A stretch of 64,000 bases of DNA, taken from contig NZ_CP082788.1 of NCBI RefSeq assembly GCF_021462285.1, positions 89,829 to 153,828 on the forward strand. Reading direction: 5' to 3'. Source of the DNA: Serratia entomophila. Lineage in GTDB: Bacteria > Pseudomonadota > Gammaproteobacteria > Enterobacterales > Enterobacteriaceae. Positions 52,453 to 61,362 of the stretch are shown piece after piece. A program made the position numbers and the translations under genes. The notes beneath the pieces are model-generated. The model was not told the origin of the DNA and made no database searches. It worked only from the letters and a program-made list of their open reading frames with translations. The number at the start of each line of letters is the position of its first letter. Within the stretch, counting starts at the first letter, position 1.

Positions 52453-53943
52453 ATGTTCGATAAACGCGGTTCATCTTACATCCATATGGACCTGACCAAG
52501 TCAGACACCCCCATCCTGTATATCTCTGACGCTCACCTTAATAGCCTGGCCGTACAATCAGAAATTGCCAACACACACAAGAAGTATCCCAGACTGCAGG
52601 TTATGCGGGTTCAGCTCGACAAGTTGAAAGAACTGCAACAGAGCCAGGTCATCGACAACCCCGAGGCTAACGACTATTCAGATCAACAGGCGAAAATCAT
52701 TGGTTTTTTTCGGGAAGCCAAGAAGAAAGGTGCCAGTGATATCCATCTGCTGATCGGGATGAATAATGTGACCGTGGTGCAATTTCGCGTGCACGGCGAC
52801 CTCGAAACAGTGACACAGCTGGATCTCGCTGAAGGAATGACGCTGGCGTCGACGATTGTGATGTCCATGTGTGATGTGGCCGAGAAGAGTTTTAATCCCA
52901 ATCGCGCCCAGGATGGGCGTGTCCGCAAAGAGTTCCTGCAGGGCCTTAAGCTCTTCGGCGCCCGCTATGCGCACACGCCGGCAGAATTTGGACTGTATGT
53001 GGTGATGCGCATTTTACCTGATGAAGGAAAGGCCCCGCCCACGCTGGACGAACTGGGTTTTCTACAGGAACAGCAGACGCTCATTCGCCGCATGCTGGCA
53101 CGCCCTGAAGGCGTCATTATCCTCTCCGGGCCGACCGGCTCAGGGAAAAGTACCACCCTGCGCACGTTCAGCGAAATGTACTTGTCTTTTACCGGTCATC
53201 GCAAACGCCTGATGACGCTTGAAGATCCGCCTGAGGGGCTGATTCAGGGGGCGGTACAGACCCCCATCATTGCTGATAAAAACGATCCGGATGCCGTTAG
53301 CCGTGCCTGGGTTCGCTCTATTTCTGCAGCGTTGCGCTTGGATCCGGATGCCATGGTCGTCGGCGAAATTCGTGATGCCAACTCGGTTAAATCTGCACTG
53401 ACGGCGGCTAAATCCGGCCACCTGGTGGAGACCACGCTACATGCGAATGACGCTGTCGGCATTCTTGACCGTCTGACAGACACGTTGGGCATCCCTGTGG
53501 GACAGGTGGCAGACCCCCAAGTGATGATCGGGTTAATCGCTCAACGACTGGTGCAACTGCTGTGTCCGCACTGCAAGAAAAGCTGGAGTGACGTCAGTGA
53601 CAGCATGGAAGAAGAGAAAAAAGCACTACTTGAACGTTTTTGCCATGTGGAAAAACTGGCCTTTCGCCATCCGATGGGGTGCAAGGACTGTTACAAGGGC
53701 GTTACCGGTCGGCGTGTTATCGCGGAGGTTATTCGTCCCGATGCCAGGTTCATGGAGTTGTTCCGCCATACAGGCAAATTGGCCGCACGCAGTTATTGGG
53801 TGAACGAGCTGGGTGGTATTACCCGCGGCCAACACTTGCTGCGATATCTCAATGCCGGGCTGGTCGACCCCATTGATGCGGATTACATAAGCCCGTTGGA
53901 CGAAGACAGCCTCACCCTGCTGCCGCCGGAGGTCAAATCATGA
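52453..53943 (+). CDS. pilQ: Pilus assembly ATPase PilQ
   Basis: 496-aa GspE/PilB-type secretion ATPase that powers pilus extension. Motifs: Walker A SGPTGSGKSTTLR (about 223-233), Asp box TLEDPPEG, Walker B DAMVVGEIRD (about 300), His box GHLVETTLHANDAVG, and a zinc-binding tetracysteine-like segment LLCPHCKKSW...CKDCYKG. It overlaps pilR by 4 bases (ATGA). Confidence 0.93.
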   Translation: MFDKRGSSYIHMDLTKSDTPILYISDAHLNSLAVQSEIANTHKKYPRLQVMRVQLDKLKELQQSQVIDNPEANDYSDQQAKIIGFFREAKKKGASDIHLLIGMNNVTVVQFRVHGDLETVTQLDLAEGMTLASTIVMSMCDVAEKSFNPNRAQDGRVRKEFLQGLKLFGARYAHTPAEFGLYVVMRILPDEGKAPPTLDELGFLQEQQTLIRRMLARPEGVIILSGPTGSGKSTTLRTFSEMYLSFTGHRKRLMTLEDPPEGLIQGAVQTPIIADKNDPDAVSRAWVRSISAALRLDPDAMVVGEIRDANSVKSALTAAKSGHLVETTLHANDAVGILDRLTDTLGIPVGQVADPQVMIGLIAQRLVQLLCPHCKKSWSDVSDSMEEEKKALLERFCHVEKLAFRHPMGCKDCYKGVTGRRVIAEVIRPDARFMELFRHTGKLAARSYWVNELGGITRGQHLLRYLNAGLVDPIDADYISPLDEDSLTLLPPEVKS

Positions 53944-55055
53944 TGTTAGGCTTACGCGAACGTCTGGCAGCACTCCGCAGTAAAGTGCCCTTATCGAAAA
54001 ACATGAATGAAGGGTTAGGTCGTTGGCTTGCTAAAAAGACCTTCTCCACCGCCGATCGGCTGACCCTCTACGAGGATTTGGCTTTTCTGCTCGACAATAA
54101 CCTCAAAGTGGAAAAAGCCCTCCAGGCGATGATAGGGAGCTACGGAGGAAAACGCCCGCCGGTTGTTTATTGCCTGGAGGAAATGCTCAGCGCACTGCGC
54201 CAGGGAAAATCAGTTGACCAGGGACTTACGTCCTGGATACCCCGCCAAGAAGCTGCAATTCTCAGCGGCGGTGTCCAGGACGGTAATCTGGCGGCGGCTT
54301 TATACCGGGCCATCACTGTAGTTCAGGGAATGGCGGATATGAAATCGGCGCTGGTTTCCACGCTGACTTACCCGCTAATGCTACTGGCAACCACCTTTGC
54401 CATGATGAAGATGGTGACTGTCTATTTTCTGCCTCGCCTGGAGTCATTATCTGATCGAGGTAATTGGGTTGGCGCATTGTGGTGGCTTAGCGCCATCTCC
54501 GAATTCTTTGTCAATCACGCCATTATCCTCGGTTTATTCATCATTCTGTTCGTTGCTTTCGTGATCTGGTCGATGCCGAACCTCATTGGGAAAACACGGC
54601 AGCATGTTTTAGACCGCTTATTACCCTGGAGCGTGTATCGCGACGTTCTCGGCGTCGGGTTTCTGCTCAATTTCAGTGCACTAATGCGTGCGCAGGTGAA
54701 AACCGAAGACGCCATCGAGATGCTAAGTCGTTATGCGCCGCCCTGGTTGTATGAACGCTTAGCCGCAACCCAACGCCAGGTTAAACAAGGTAGTCATCTG
54801 GGGCTGGCATTGCGCAATGCCGGCTACGGATTTCCGTCCCCTCGAGCCATCGACAAACTGGTCTTACTGACCGACGGCGACAACGCTGAAATCATTATTG
54901 AAAACTTTGCTCGGGCATGGCTTGTGCAAACTGTAGTTCGGATCAAGCGGACGGCGTCCTTACTTTCCAACATCGCATTGGGCACCAACGCTGGCTACAT
55001 GATCCTGATCGTCCTTGCCACACAAAACCTCAACGACCTCGTGGGCGCACATTAA
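53940..55055 (+). CDS. pilR: Inner-membrane pilus platform protein PilR
   Basis: 371-aa GspF/PilC-type polytopic protein with the family duplication: LYEDLAFLLDNNLKVEKALQAM...PRQEAAILSGGVQDGNLAAALYRA in the first half and GVGFLLNFSALMRAQVKTEDAIEML...LLTDGDNAEIIIENFARAW in the second. Hydrophobic segments lie near 140-165, 185-210 and 345-365. It anchors the ATPase PilQ and collects pilins. Confidence 0.9.
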   Translation: MMLGLRERLAALRSKVPLSKNMNEGLGRWLAKKTFSTADRLTLYEDLAFLLDNNLKVEKALQAMIGSYGGKRPPVVYCLEEMLSALRQGKSVDQGLTSWIPRQEAAILSGGVQDGNLAAALYRAITVVQGMADMKSALVSTLTYPLMLLATTFAMMKMVTVYFLPRLESLSDRGNWVGALWWLSAISEFFVNHAIILGLFIILFVAFVIWSMPNLIGKTRQHVLDRLLPWSVYRDVLGVGFLLNFSALMRAQVKTEDAIEMLSRYAPPWLYERLAATQRQVKQGSHLGLALRNAGYGFPSPRAIDKLVLLTDGDNAEIIIENFARAWLVQTVVRIKRTASLLSNIALGTNAGYMILIVLATQNLNDLVGAH

Positions 55056-55090
55056 TGTGCCCATTTTTCTAAAAACCTAAAGGAAATAGT

Positions 55091-55684
55091 ATGGAACAGA
55101 CACAAACGCCACCACGCTCACTCATCAACCGTGGTGCAATTACCTTGCTTGAAGCGGCTATATATATCGTTATTGCCCTGGTGATAGTGACTGTCGCCAT
55201 TACCCAGGGGGGCGGCTTGTTTAATAAAAACGATGCCAGCACGGAATACAACAATGCTGCGGAGTTGCTGACGAACAGTCGCACCATGCTGAAAACCTCT
55301 GGTATCTATAACTTCGCAGCAGCTGATGCCATGACGGGGGCATTGATCCAGTTTGGTGGGGCTCCGGCCAACATGACTGTCGTGGGCACAAAGTCATCCG
55401 GGAGCGCGAAGTTACAAAACCTGTGGGGTGGTGCTGTCACCGTGCAACCTGTTGCTACCGCTGGCGGTCAAAAATCCTCTTTCTCACTGACCTACGCGGC
55501 GGTTCCACAGGAAGCGTGCATTACTCTGGCGACCAAGCTGAGTGCTGCGCCAAGCGTTGTCATCACGATGGTTAATGGCACGTCGACTAATGGTGCGATC
55601 GCTGCCAATGCCGTCGGAGCACAGTGTACTGCCGATAAAGGCTCCGTTGGTCAAAACACCCTCACGTTTACCAGCAACACCTGA
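55091..55684 (+). CDS. pilS: Type IVb major prepilin PilS
   Basis: 197-aa prepilin. Leader MEQTQTPPRSLINRG with the cleavage region RGAITLLEAAIYIVIALVIVTVAI. Cleavage after G15 would put the conserved Glu at +6, cleavage after A16 at +5, so the processing site is worth checking. Two cysteines in the C-terminal half (EACITL and GAQCTAD) form the usual pilin disulphide. It is preceded by AAGGAAA and followed by a strong hairpin. Confidence 0.9.
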   Translation: MEQTQTPPRSLINRGAITLLEAAIYIVIALVIVTVAITQGGGLFNKNDASTEYNNAAELLTNSRTMLKTSGIYNFAAADAMTGALIQFGGAPANMTVVGTKSSGSAKLQNLWGGAVTVQPVATAGGQKSSFSLTYAAVPQEACITLATKLSAAPSVVITMVNGTSTNGAIAANAVGAQCTADKGSVGQNTLTFTSNT

Positions 55685-55694
55685 TGCCCATCCT

Positions 55695-55717
55695 GCCGGC
55701 AACACCCTGTTGCCGGC
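55695..55717 (+). terminator. Stem-loop after pilS
   Basis: A perfect 9-bp stem GCCGGCAAC/GTTGCCGGC with loop ACCCT lies 11 bases after the pilS stop, followed by CTCTTT. Likely a partial terminator or mRNA stabiliser that raises major pilin above the other pil products. Confidence 0.7.
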
Positions 55718-55738
55718 CTCTTTCCGGAGTGCATTCTT

Positions 55739-56224
55739 ATGTTGTTTCCCTTTCAACGCGCCTTGCTCAGTCTGGTGCTGGGCTGGGCATTATTCTTATC
55801 ATTGCCGGCACAGGCATTCTGTTTCAACGAAGCCGGAGCACGCTATAAGGTCGACCCTTTATTACTGCGTTCGATGGCCACCGTCGAGAGCAGCCTTAAC
55901 CCCCGAGCAGTCGGCATGAATCGCGATAAAAAGGGACGTGTCACCAGTCGCGATTTCGGGCTGATGCAAATCAATGACCGACACATCCCGCAACTACGCG
56001 CCCTTGGGCTTATTAATAATGAGCAAGACCTGCTGAACAATACCTGCCTCAACGTGCAAATTGGGGCCTGGATACTGGCCAAGCATCTCAAGCAATGCGG
56101 CGTAAATTGGCAATGCCTTGGCTCCTATAACGCCGGGTTCGCTGATAATAATGGACCGCGGCGTATGATTTACGCCCGCAAGATTTATGCAATGTACATG
56201 AAGCTCAAGGGAGGTGCGGCCTGA
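55739..56224 (+). CDS. pilT: Lytic transglycosylase PilT
   Basis: 161-aa SLT-family enzyme with signal peptide (ending LPAQA), which opens the peptidoglycan for pilus and conjugation channels. Motifs VDPLLLRSMATVESSLNPRAVG (catalytic Glu in VES), FGLMQINDRHIP and LGSYNAGFAD are present. Named pilT in R64-type operons; unrelated to the retraction ATPase PilT. Confidence 0.9.
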   Translation: MLFPFQRALLSLVLGWALFLSLPAQAFCFNEAGARYKVDPLLLRSMATVESSLNPRAVGMNRDKKGRVTSRDFGLMQINDRHIPQLRALGLINNEQDLLNNTCLNVQIGAWILAKHLKQCGVNWQCLGSYNAGFADNNGPRRMIYARKIYAMYMKLKGGAA

Positions 56225-56892
56225 TGGCCATGTACCTTCTGAAAATCACCCTGTTGATCGGCTTCGCCAGTGTCATTCTCATTATCGTCACAATGCCGCT
56301 CGTTAATCAGGCCAAGCAATTTCTACTCAAACATAATGGGCCACCACTCACTCAGTTGCAGATCCGTAGCGTCACGATAGCTTTCGTCGGCACCGGCACT
56401 GTCTTGATCGCAACAACGGCATTAGCTGGCTCCCCGTGGTTAGGGACCGTCAAAGCCATTGGATTACTCGCATGGGGCATCCCAATGGTGTTACTCGACA
56501 TGCGGAACTACTGGTTACCGCTACGGTACACAAACGGATTTTGGCTGGCTGGCTTGCTGTTCACCTTTCTACCTGAGAGCAACCTCACCTCGACGGCCGC
56601 GCTTATCGGCAGCGGCGGCATGTTCATGTTTTTGTATGCCTTTCACTACGGAGCCAAACGTATCCGGGGAGACGAAGGGTTTGGCATGGGTGACGTCCAT
56701 TTGATTGCGGCATTGTGTGCCTGGCTTCCCTGGCAATTGGCCAGTCTGCTAAGCGGATGTGCATTTATGTTGTTTATTGCCGGTGCACTGCTCACTCAAA
56801 AAACCCCTCAACCCTACGCCCCTTGGCTGTTCGCCTTATTGGCGGGACTTGCCGGGTGTTTCCCTCACTCAACCCTATTGGGTGTTTTATGA
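56224..56892 (+). CDS. pilU: Prepilin peptidase PilU
   Basis: 222-aa membrane aspartyl protease that cleaves PilS and PilV leaders. It overlaps pilT by one base. The catalytic aspartates are in VLLDMRNYWLP (about D100) and GFGMGDVHLIAAL (about D159), the TFPP/PilD-type pattern, among six to eight hydrophobic segments. The N-terminal cytoplasmic methyltransferase domain of PilD is absent, as usual for PilU. Confidence 0.9.
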   Translation: MAMYLLKITLLIGFASVILIIVTMPLVNQAKQFLLKHNGPPLTQLQIRSVTIAFVGTGTVLIATTALAGSPWLGTVKAIGLLAWGIPMVLLDMRNYWLPLRYTNGFWLAGLLFTFLPESNLTSTAALIGSGGMFMFLYAFHYGAKRIRGDEGFGMGDVHLIAALCAWLPWQLASLLSGCAFMLFIAGALLTQKTPQPYAPWLFALLAGLAGCFPHSTLLGVL

Positions 56893-58322
56893 CTGATAAA
56901 GTTGCCAACCCTCGCATCAACCGAGGGCTCTCGTTTATATCATTGGCCATCGTATTGGGGATCGTGTTGCTTGCCGCGCCAATTGGGCTGCAAAGATATT
57001 CCAACTATATGGAGGAACAAACCTGGGTCGTGACAGCGACACACCTGAGTACGGTGAGTCAGGGGGCACGGCGATATGTCAAAGATAACTACGACGCCAT
57101 ACTTAACCAGGTCAAAGGTGGCGGCAATGTCACGCTGACCGGGCAAACCTTACGCGATAAAGGGTATCTGCCCGCTGGTTTTTCCCTCACTAACAATAAT
57201 GCCCAGAGCTATATCCTGGTAGTAACACGCAATCCTTCTCAGACAGACAAGCTGGTCGCGTTTGTGTTGACTGCCGGCGGACAGGAAATTGCCTTTAAGG
57301 GTCAGCGGTACATTGCGCAAAACACCTCTGGCCTTGGTGGGTATATCTCTCCCACCAATATTGCCAACGGTGCCGGCGGGGGCTGGGAAGTCAATCTGGC
57401 CAGCATGGGACTTAGCGGACAAAGCGGCCATCTGGCGACTTATTTAACGTCCGAGGTATTGGCCGGCGGGGCGGAAGAAAGCGATCGCTTGTATCGTTTT
57501 CAGGTTAACGGTCGTCCTGATCTCAATAAGATGCATACGGCGATTGATATGGGCGCCAACGATCTGAACAACGCAAATGCTATCAACGCGAAAACAGGCA
57601 ACTTCAGTGAAGACGTGACGGGTAAACGCGTTGTTGCGAATGAATACGTTTACTCAAATGGCTGGATTTCCGCAAAGGGCGATATCAAAAGTGACACAGG
57701 TTGGCTCATCACCAGGCATGGCAAAGGCTGGCTCAACGAAGACCACGGCGGTGGGCTTTATATGGATGATAACGACTGGATCAAGTCGATTAACAATAAA
57801 GGTATTTATACCGGCGGTCAGTTGAAAGGGGGGAGTGTTCGTGCCGATGGCCGCGCATCCGTCGGTGAATATCTGCAGCTGGATGGTACGGCAAATGAAG
57901 GCTGGGGCTGTAGCCCTAACGGATTAGTGGGGCGTACTGGCGATGGCGCACTGCTCTATTGTCAAAATGGATTATGGCGAAGCACAGGAAAAGGTAACGG
58001 TGCCTATCAGCAACTGGGTTACCACATAGGCAATTTTTCAGGCTCGAACCCCGGAACGTCAACAATGTGGGTGAGTGCACTCGGTGGGCAGTCCACTAAA
58101 CACTGGTCGGTTGAAAATGGTAACTGTGAAAATACCTACGCGTTGGCAGCAACAGTCAATGGTTTAACTGTTGCAAATAGCACCAATAACAATGTGGGAT
58201 GGGCCAAACAAACCACTATCAGCTTCGCAGTGCCTGCAGGTGCTGGATACAACATTGTTTCCGATCCATTACCTAGCTCTGGATGTAGCCCCGGTGCGTT
58301 CTCAGTCCTGAGTTACCAATAA
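56889..58322 (+). CDS. pilV: Pilus tip adhesin PilV (fixed C-terminus)
   Basis: 477 aa from ATG 56889, overlapping the pilU stop (ATGA). Prepilin-like leader MTDKVANPRINRG with LSFISLAIVLGIVLLAAPIG. The body contains the shufflon N-terminal-type constant region (HLSTVSQGARRYVKDNYDAI) and Gly/Asn-rich repeats, ending with CSPNGLVGRTGDGALLYCQNGLWR and a C-terminal domain with further cysteines. In R64 the C-terminus is switched by a shufflon and decides the recipient; here a single C-terminus ends in a stop, with no further cassettes and no rci recombinase gene following. Confidence 0.88.
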   Translation: MTDKVANPRINRGLSFISLAIVLGIVLLAAPIGLQRYSNYMEEQTWVVTATHLSTVSQGARRYVKDNYDAILNQVKGGGNVTLTGQTLRDKGYLPAGFSLTNNNAQSYILVVTRNPSQTDKLVAFVLTAGGQEIAFKGQRYIAQNTSGLGGYISPTNIANGAGGGWEVNLASMGLSGQSGHLATYLTSEVLAGGAEESDRLYRFQVNGRPDLNKMHTAIDMGANDLNNANAINAKTGNFSEDVTGKRVVANEYVYSNGWISAKGDIKSDTGWLITRHGKGWLNEDHGGGLYMDDNDWIKSINNKGIYTGGQLKGGSVRADGRASVGEYLQLDGTANEGWGCSPNGLVGRTGDGALLYCQNGLWRSTGKGNGAYQQLGYHIGNFSGSNPGTSTMWVSALGGQSTKHWSVENGNCENTYALAATVNGLTVANSTNNNVGWAKQTTISFAVPAGAGYNIVSDPLPSSGCSPGAFSVLSYQ

Positions 58323-58359
58323 ACTGCGTTATCCCACCTCTTCCGTAGGACACTCATCA

Positions 58360-58818
58360 ATGAAAATCTTTCTGGCCGCATTCGCCGTACTAATGCTCGG
58401 TGGATGTGTGCATGATACGTCTACTCATTCACTGGTTACACCACCGACACACGTCACCCACTCAGCACAAAATATTCAAAACACCACCGCCATGCTTTAC
58501 CAGGCTGACGCCATTAACCAGGTACGTTCATCACTGTTCATCCCGCGAATCACCGCTAACTCTCAGAGGATCACTGTGGACTGGGACGGCGATGCTATCG
58601 AACTGCTCAGTCAGTTAGCACATCAACGTGGTTTGACCTTTGCCTATACGGGCGTTCGCCTGCCCCTACCCCTGACGCTGCATGTACAGGACGCAACCTT
58701 TGAACAGGTTCTGCGTTTAGTTCGCACCCAGATTGATTGGCGAGCCCAATTAGATCAGCAGTCGACTGAACTGCGGCTCTATTTCATGTTACCCCTGAAA
58801 AAAGGAAAACTGGCATGA
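58360..58818 (+). CDS. traH: DotD/TraH-like lipoprotein
   Basis: 152-aa lipoprotein (MKIFLAAFAVLMLGGC). The C-terminal part SQRITVDWDGDAIELLSQLAHQRGLTFAYTGVRLPLPLTLHVQDATFEQVLRLVRTQIDW has the N0-like fold pattern of DotD/TraH, an outer-membrane core component of IncI/Dot-Icm type IVB secretion. First of the DotD-DotC-DotB-IcmT gene set here. Confidence 0.83.
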   Translation: MKIFLAAFAVLMLGGCVHDTSTHSLVTPPTHVTHSAQNIQNTTAMLYQADAINQVRSSLFIPRITANSQRITVDWDGDAIELLSQLAHQRGLTFAYTGVRLPLPLTLHVQDATFEQVLRLVRTQIDWRAQLDQQSTELRLYFMLPLKKGKLA

Positions 58819-59603
58819 CACGAAAAGCCCTGGCCCTGTGCCTGGCACTGGTCACGGTGCCGGCTATCGGGGCTACAACTGAATCATCTCCCCCACCGAG
58901 TATTGATGCCTATTTGTCCCCCAAAACCATAGACAAACATGGCCTTAACGACACGCTCTGGCAGCTACTTAATGATGCAGGCCAAACTGTTGGCTTTCGT
59001 GGGGGAAAGGCTCAACGCGCATGGGAACTTCAACAGGCTCTGAATGGCCAGAACGATACGCTGAATCGCCTATATACGTTCGCCCCCCTCATCAGCAGGC
59101 AAGGTTGGTTACCCCCGGTGATCGTGGCATCAGAATCCCTTGCCCATATCACTGATAGTCAGATCCGCACGGCCAACAAGGTCTACAACATTCTCGTTCC
59201 CGAACGATTCGTCAGTAACCCGCCAACCTGGCGCCAATACTTGCTCGCGGGTCTGGGCATCAACACAGACATTCCGACGGAGATCCGCCCCAAAAATGGA
59301 GATGAAGAAAAGGTCTGGAGAGCAGCAATAGAGAAAGGATGGCAGGAAGGGCGAGAAAGTGCCGACAGGACTCTGGAAAGTAATTTTGGCCGGCTAACTC
59401 GAGATTATACCGGCATGGTGCGCTACTCCACCCTGGTGCAACAAGGCATGATCACACCACCTGTGGTCAGCGAGCAACTGCAGTCTGTCACCGGTTCGAA
59501 AGACAAGCTGATGTTGGGCGATAAAGTCCGCGACTTGAAACAACGCGCTGGCTTCGAGCTGGACAAAAAACGCTGGAAACCCACGATAAACACCCAACAG
59601 TAA
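58815..59603 (+). CDS. traI: DotC/TraI-like protein
   Basis: 262-aa secreted protein with signal peptide (ending IGA). The conserved features YTFAPLISRQGWLPPVIVASESLAHITDSQIRTANKVYNILVPERFVSNPPTWRQYLL and GWQEGRESADRTLESNFGRLTRDYTGMVRYSTLVQQGMITPP are characteristic of DotC, which forms the outer-membrane core with DotD and DotH. It overlaps traH by 4 bases. Here traI is the IncI-type name, not the F relaxase. Confidence 0.88.
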   Translation: MTRKALALCLALVTVPAIGATTESSPPPSIDAYLSPKTIDKHGLNDTLWQLLNDAGQTVGFRGGKAQRAWELQQALNGQNDTLNRLYTFAPLISRQGWLPPVIVASESLAHITDSQIRTANKVYNILVPERFVSNPPTWRQYLLAGLGINTDIPTEIRPKNGDEEKVWRAAIEKGWQEGRESADRTLESNFGRLTRDYTGMVRYSTLVQQGMITPPVVSEQLQSVTGSKDKLMLGDKVRDLKQRAGFELDKKRWKPTINTQQ

Positions 59604-59623
59604 CCCCCAACCTGGATCGCCCC

Positions 59624-59815
59624 ATGGATAACAAGCCTGACTTGCCACCTGTTCAAACAGACAACGTGGCCACAACGCTGTGCGCGACAAACAACTGTTC
59701 TGGACATAAACACGTCACACAACAACCCGATTACGGCAAACAGCTACACCGGATAGAACGGCTTTTCACCACTCTCAGCAAGGAGTGTCGACATGATGGA
59801 TTTAGACAGTTTTGA
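59624..59815 (+). CDS. Small hypothetical ORF between traI and traJ, 63 aa
   Basis: ATG 59624 to 59815 encodes a soluble 63-aa protein (MDNKPDLPPVQTDNVATTLCATNNCSGHKHVTQQPDYGKQLHRIERLFTTLSKECRHDGFRQF) with three cysteines. The ribosome site is weak, and its end overlaps the traJ start by 23 bases. It fills an otherwise empty 190-base gap and may couple translation, but could be chance. Confidence 0.35.
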   Translation: MDNKPDLPPVQTDNVATTLCATNNCSGHKHVTQQPDYGKQLHRIERLFTTLSKECRHDGFRQF

Positions 59816-60950
59816 TTTCAGGGGGGGCATTACCGCTGACAAACTCCGCGAGTTCTTCGTGCACTGTTATCGCCACAACGTATCGGATATTCATCTGCAA
59901 AGTGGCAGTCCCATTGTCGTCGACCATCATGGCCGCAAAGTAGTAGCGAGCCAGTTTCCTCTGGAGCATGCCAATCTGGTTCGTCTGATAGATGAGGTTT
60001 ACACCCCAGATATTAAATCCCTTGTTCAGGGTGGCCAAGGCGCTGACCGGCCCCTGCAGTTAGAAGGGGATAACAATGGTCGATTTGGTCTCAAACGTGG
60101 TGAGCGCGTCCGATTTCGTACCAACTTTATCCAGGCAACGATCGGCGCTCTCAATACCGCAATCGCCATGACACTGCGAATCATCCCCTCGAACATCCCC
60201 ATCCTTGAGGAAATGGGGATAGAAAAGGATTTATATCGCAGCTTTTTGCCGATGGATGGCATGGGATTGGTGTGCGGCCCGACGGGCTCGGGAAAGTCCA
60301 CACTCCTGGCCTCCGTATACCAGCATTACGGTGAAACGAACCCCAACGGCAAACTGGTGACCTATGAAGATCCTGTCGAATATCTGTTAAACAGCCCCCG
60401 ATTATTGCTGCGACCACAGCAGTCTGAAATAGGACGTGATGTCCCCAGTTTTGCCCACGGCCTGCGCCTGGCTTTGCGTCGTGCTCCCCATATTATCGGC
60501 ATCGGTGAGATCCGTGACCTTGAGACGCTCCAGGCTGCCGTCGCTTGCGCCCAGTCCGGACACTTAACGTTAGGCACACTCCACGCCTTCTCACCCGGGC
60601 ATGCATTTTCACGCTGTGTATTAATGGCGCCCAACGACTCACGTGAACAAATAGCCTTCGACCTGCTGGACGCCATGCGATTTGTCGTTGTGCAACACCT
60701 GTTGCCGACGACCGATGGCAAACGCCAAGCTGTCCGTGAATATGTGCTGTTTGATGATGACTGGCGCCACCGACTTGGCCTCGAACATTACTCACGCTGG
60801 CCAGAAATGATCAACGCAACGCTACGGGAAAAACAAAGCCGTATCGCAGATCAAGCCTGGGCACTGTTTGTTGAAGGCCGCATTGATAACCGTGTCGCTG
60901 AGCGAGTGATCGGCTGGCGTGAGTTCACCGATAAACAACAGAGGCGTTGA
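59793..60950 (+). CDS. traJ: DotB/TraJ-like transfer ATPase
   Basis: 385-aa PilT/VirB11-type hexameric ATPase of type IVB secretion. The start ATG 59793 has AAGGAG upstream. Motifs: Walker A CGPTGSGKSTLLA (about 161-172), Asp box TYEDPVEYLL, Walker B IIGIGEIRDLE (about 236), and His box AQSGHLTLGTLHA. IncI-type TraJ; not the F regulator of that name. Confidence 0.9.
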   Translation: MMDLDSFDFRGGITADKLREFFVHCYRHNVSDIHLQSGSPIVVDHHGRKVVASQFPLEHANLVRLIDEVYTPDIKSLVQGGQGADRPLQLEGDNNGRFGLKRGERVRFRTNFIQATIGALNTAIAMTLRIIPSNIPILEEMGIEKDLYRSFLPMDGMGLVCGPTGSGKSTLLASVYQHYGETNPNGKLVTYEDPVEYLLNSPRLLLRPQQSEIGRDVPSFAHGLRLALRRAPHIIGIGEIRDLETLQAAVACAQSGHLTLGTLHAFSPGHAFSRCVLMAPNDSREQIAFDLLDAMRFVVVQHLLPTTDGKRQAVREYVLFDDDWRHRLGLEHYSRWPEMINATLREKQSRIADQAWALFVEGRIDNRVAERVIGWREFTDKQQRR

Positions 60951-61216
60951 TGGATAACGACTATTCACCTTGGCTCGACAGTGGGCGACCCGCCACCTTC
61001 TGGGGCATTCCCGTGTTGGTATATCTGGTGTTCCTTATTTGGATCATTTGGCCAAGCCTGCCCATGTTCATGTTTTGCATCGCCTTGCTGATTTTTTACA
61101 AAGTGCTGGCCATCTTCGGTTACACGCTAACGGTGCTACTGCAACGCCTGCTGCACAGGATGCGGGGAAACATCATTACCGGACGACCTTGGTGGTATCG
61201 GAAATTTTTTGAATAG
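60950..61216 (+). CDS. traK: IcmT/TraK-like membrane protein
   Basis: 88 aa from ATG 60950, sharing a base with the traJ stop (TGATG). Two transmembrane segments (FWGIPVLVYLVFLIWIIW and MFMFCIALLIFYKVLAIFGYTL) and the C-terminal GRPWWYRKFF motif are typical of IcmT/TraK, a small inner-membrane component of IncI/Dot-Icm systems. Confidence 0.83.
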   Translation: MDNDYSPWLDSGRPATFWGIPVLVYLVFLIWIIWPSLPMFMFCIALLIFYKVLAIFGYTLTVLLQRLLHRMRGNIITGRPWWYRKFFE

Positions 61217-61224
61217 GAGCTGTG

Positions 61225-61362
61225 ATGAAAGAACAAAATGCCAAATCTGACACGCCATTTCTGGCCGGCTATTTACTCCAATCCCTGATATACCGCCCCA
61301 CTCGCATTTGGATTGGTATCTATTCGGGTAATGTCGACGACCTGGGCTGGGAGGAGGTATGA
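61225..61362 (+). CDS. Small protein, 45 aa
   Basis: ATG 61225 is preceded by AGGAG and encodes MKEQNAKSDTPFLAGYLLQ... to ...VDDLGWEEV, ending TGA 61362. Its stop overlaps the ATG of the next gene (ATGA), so both are likely translated in sequence. It has one moderately hydrophobic central segment (FLAGYLLQSLIY). Family not recognised. Confidence 0.5.
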   Translation: MKEQNAKSDTPFLAGYLLQSLIYRPTRIWIGIYSGNVDDLGWEEV

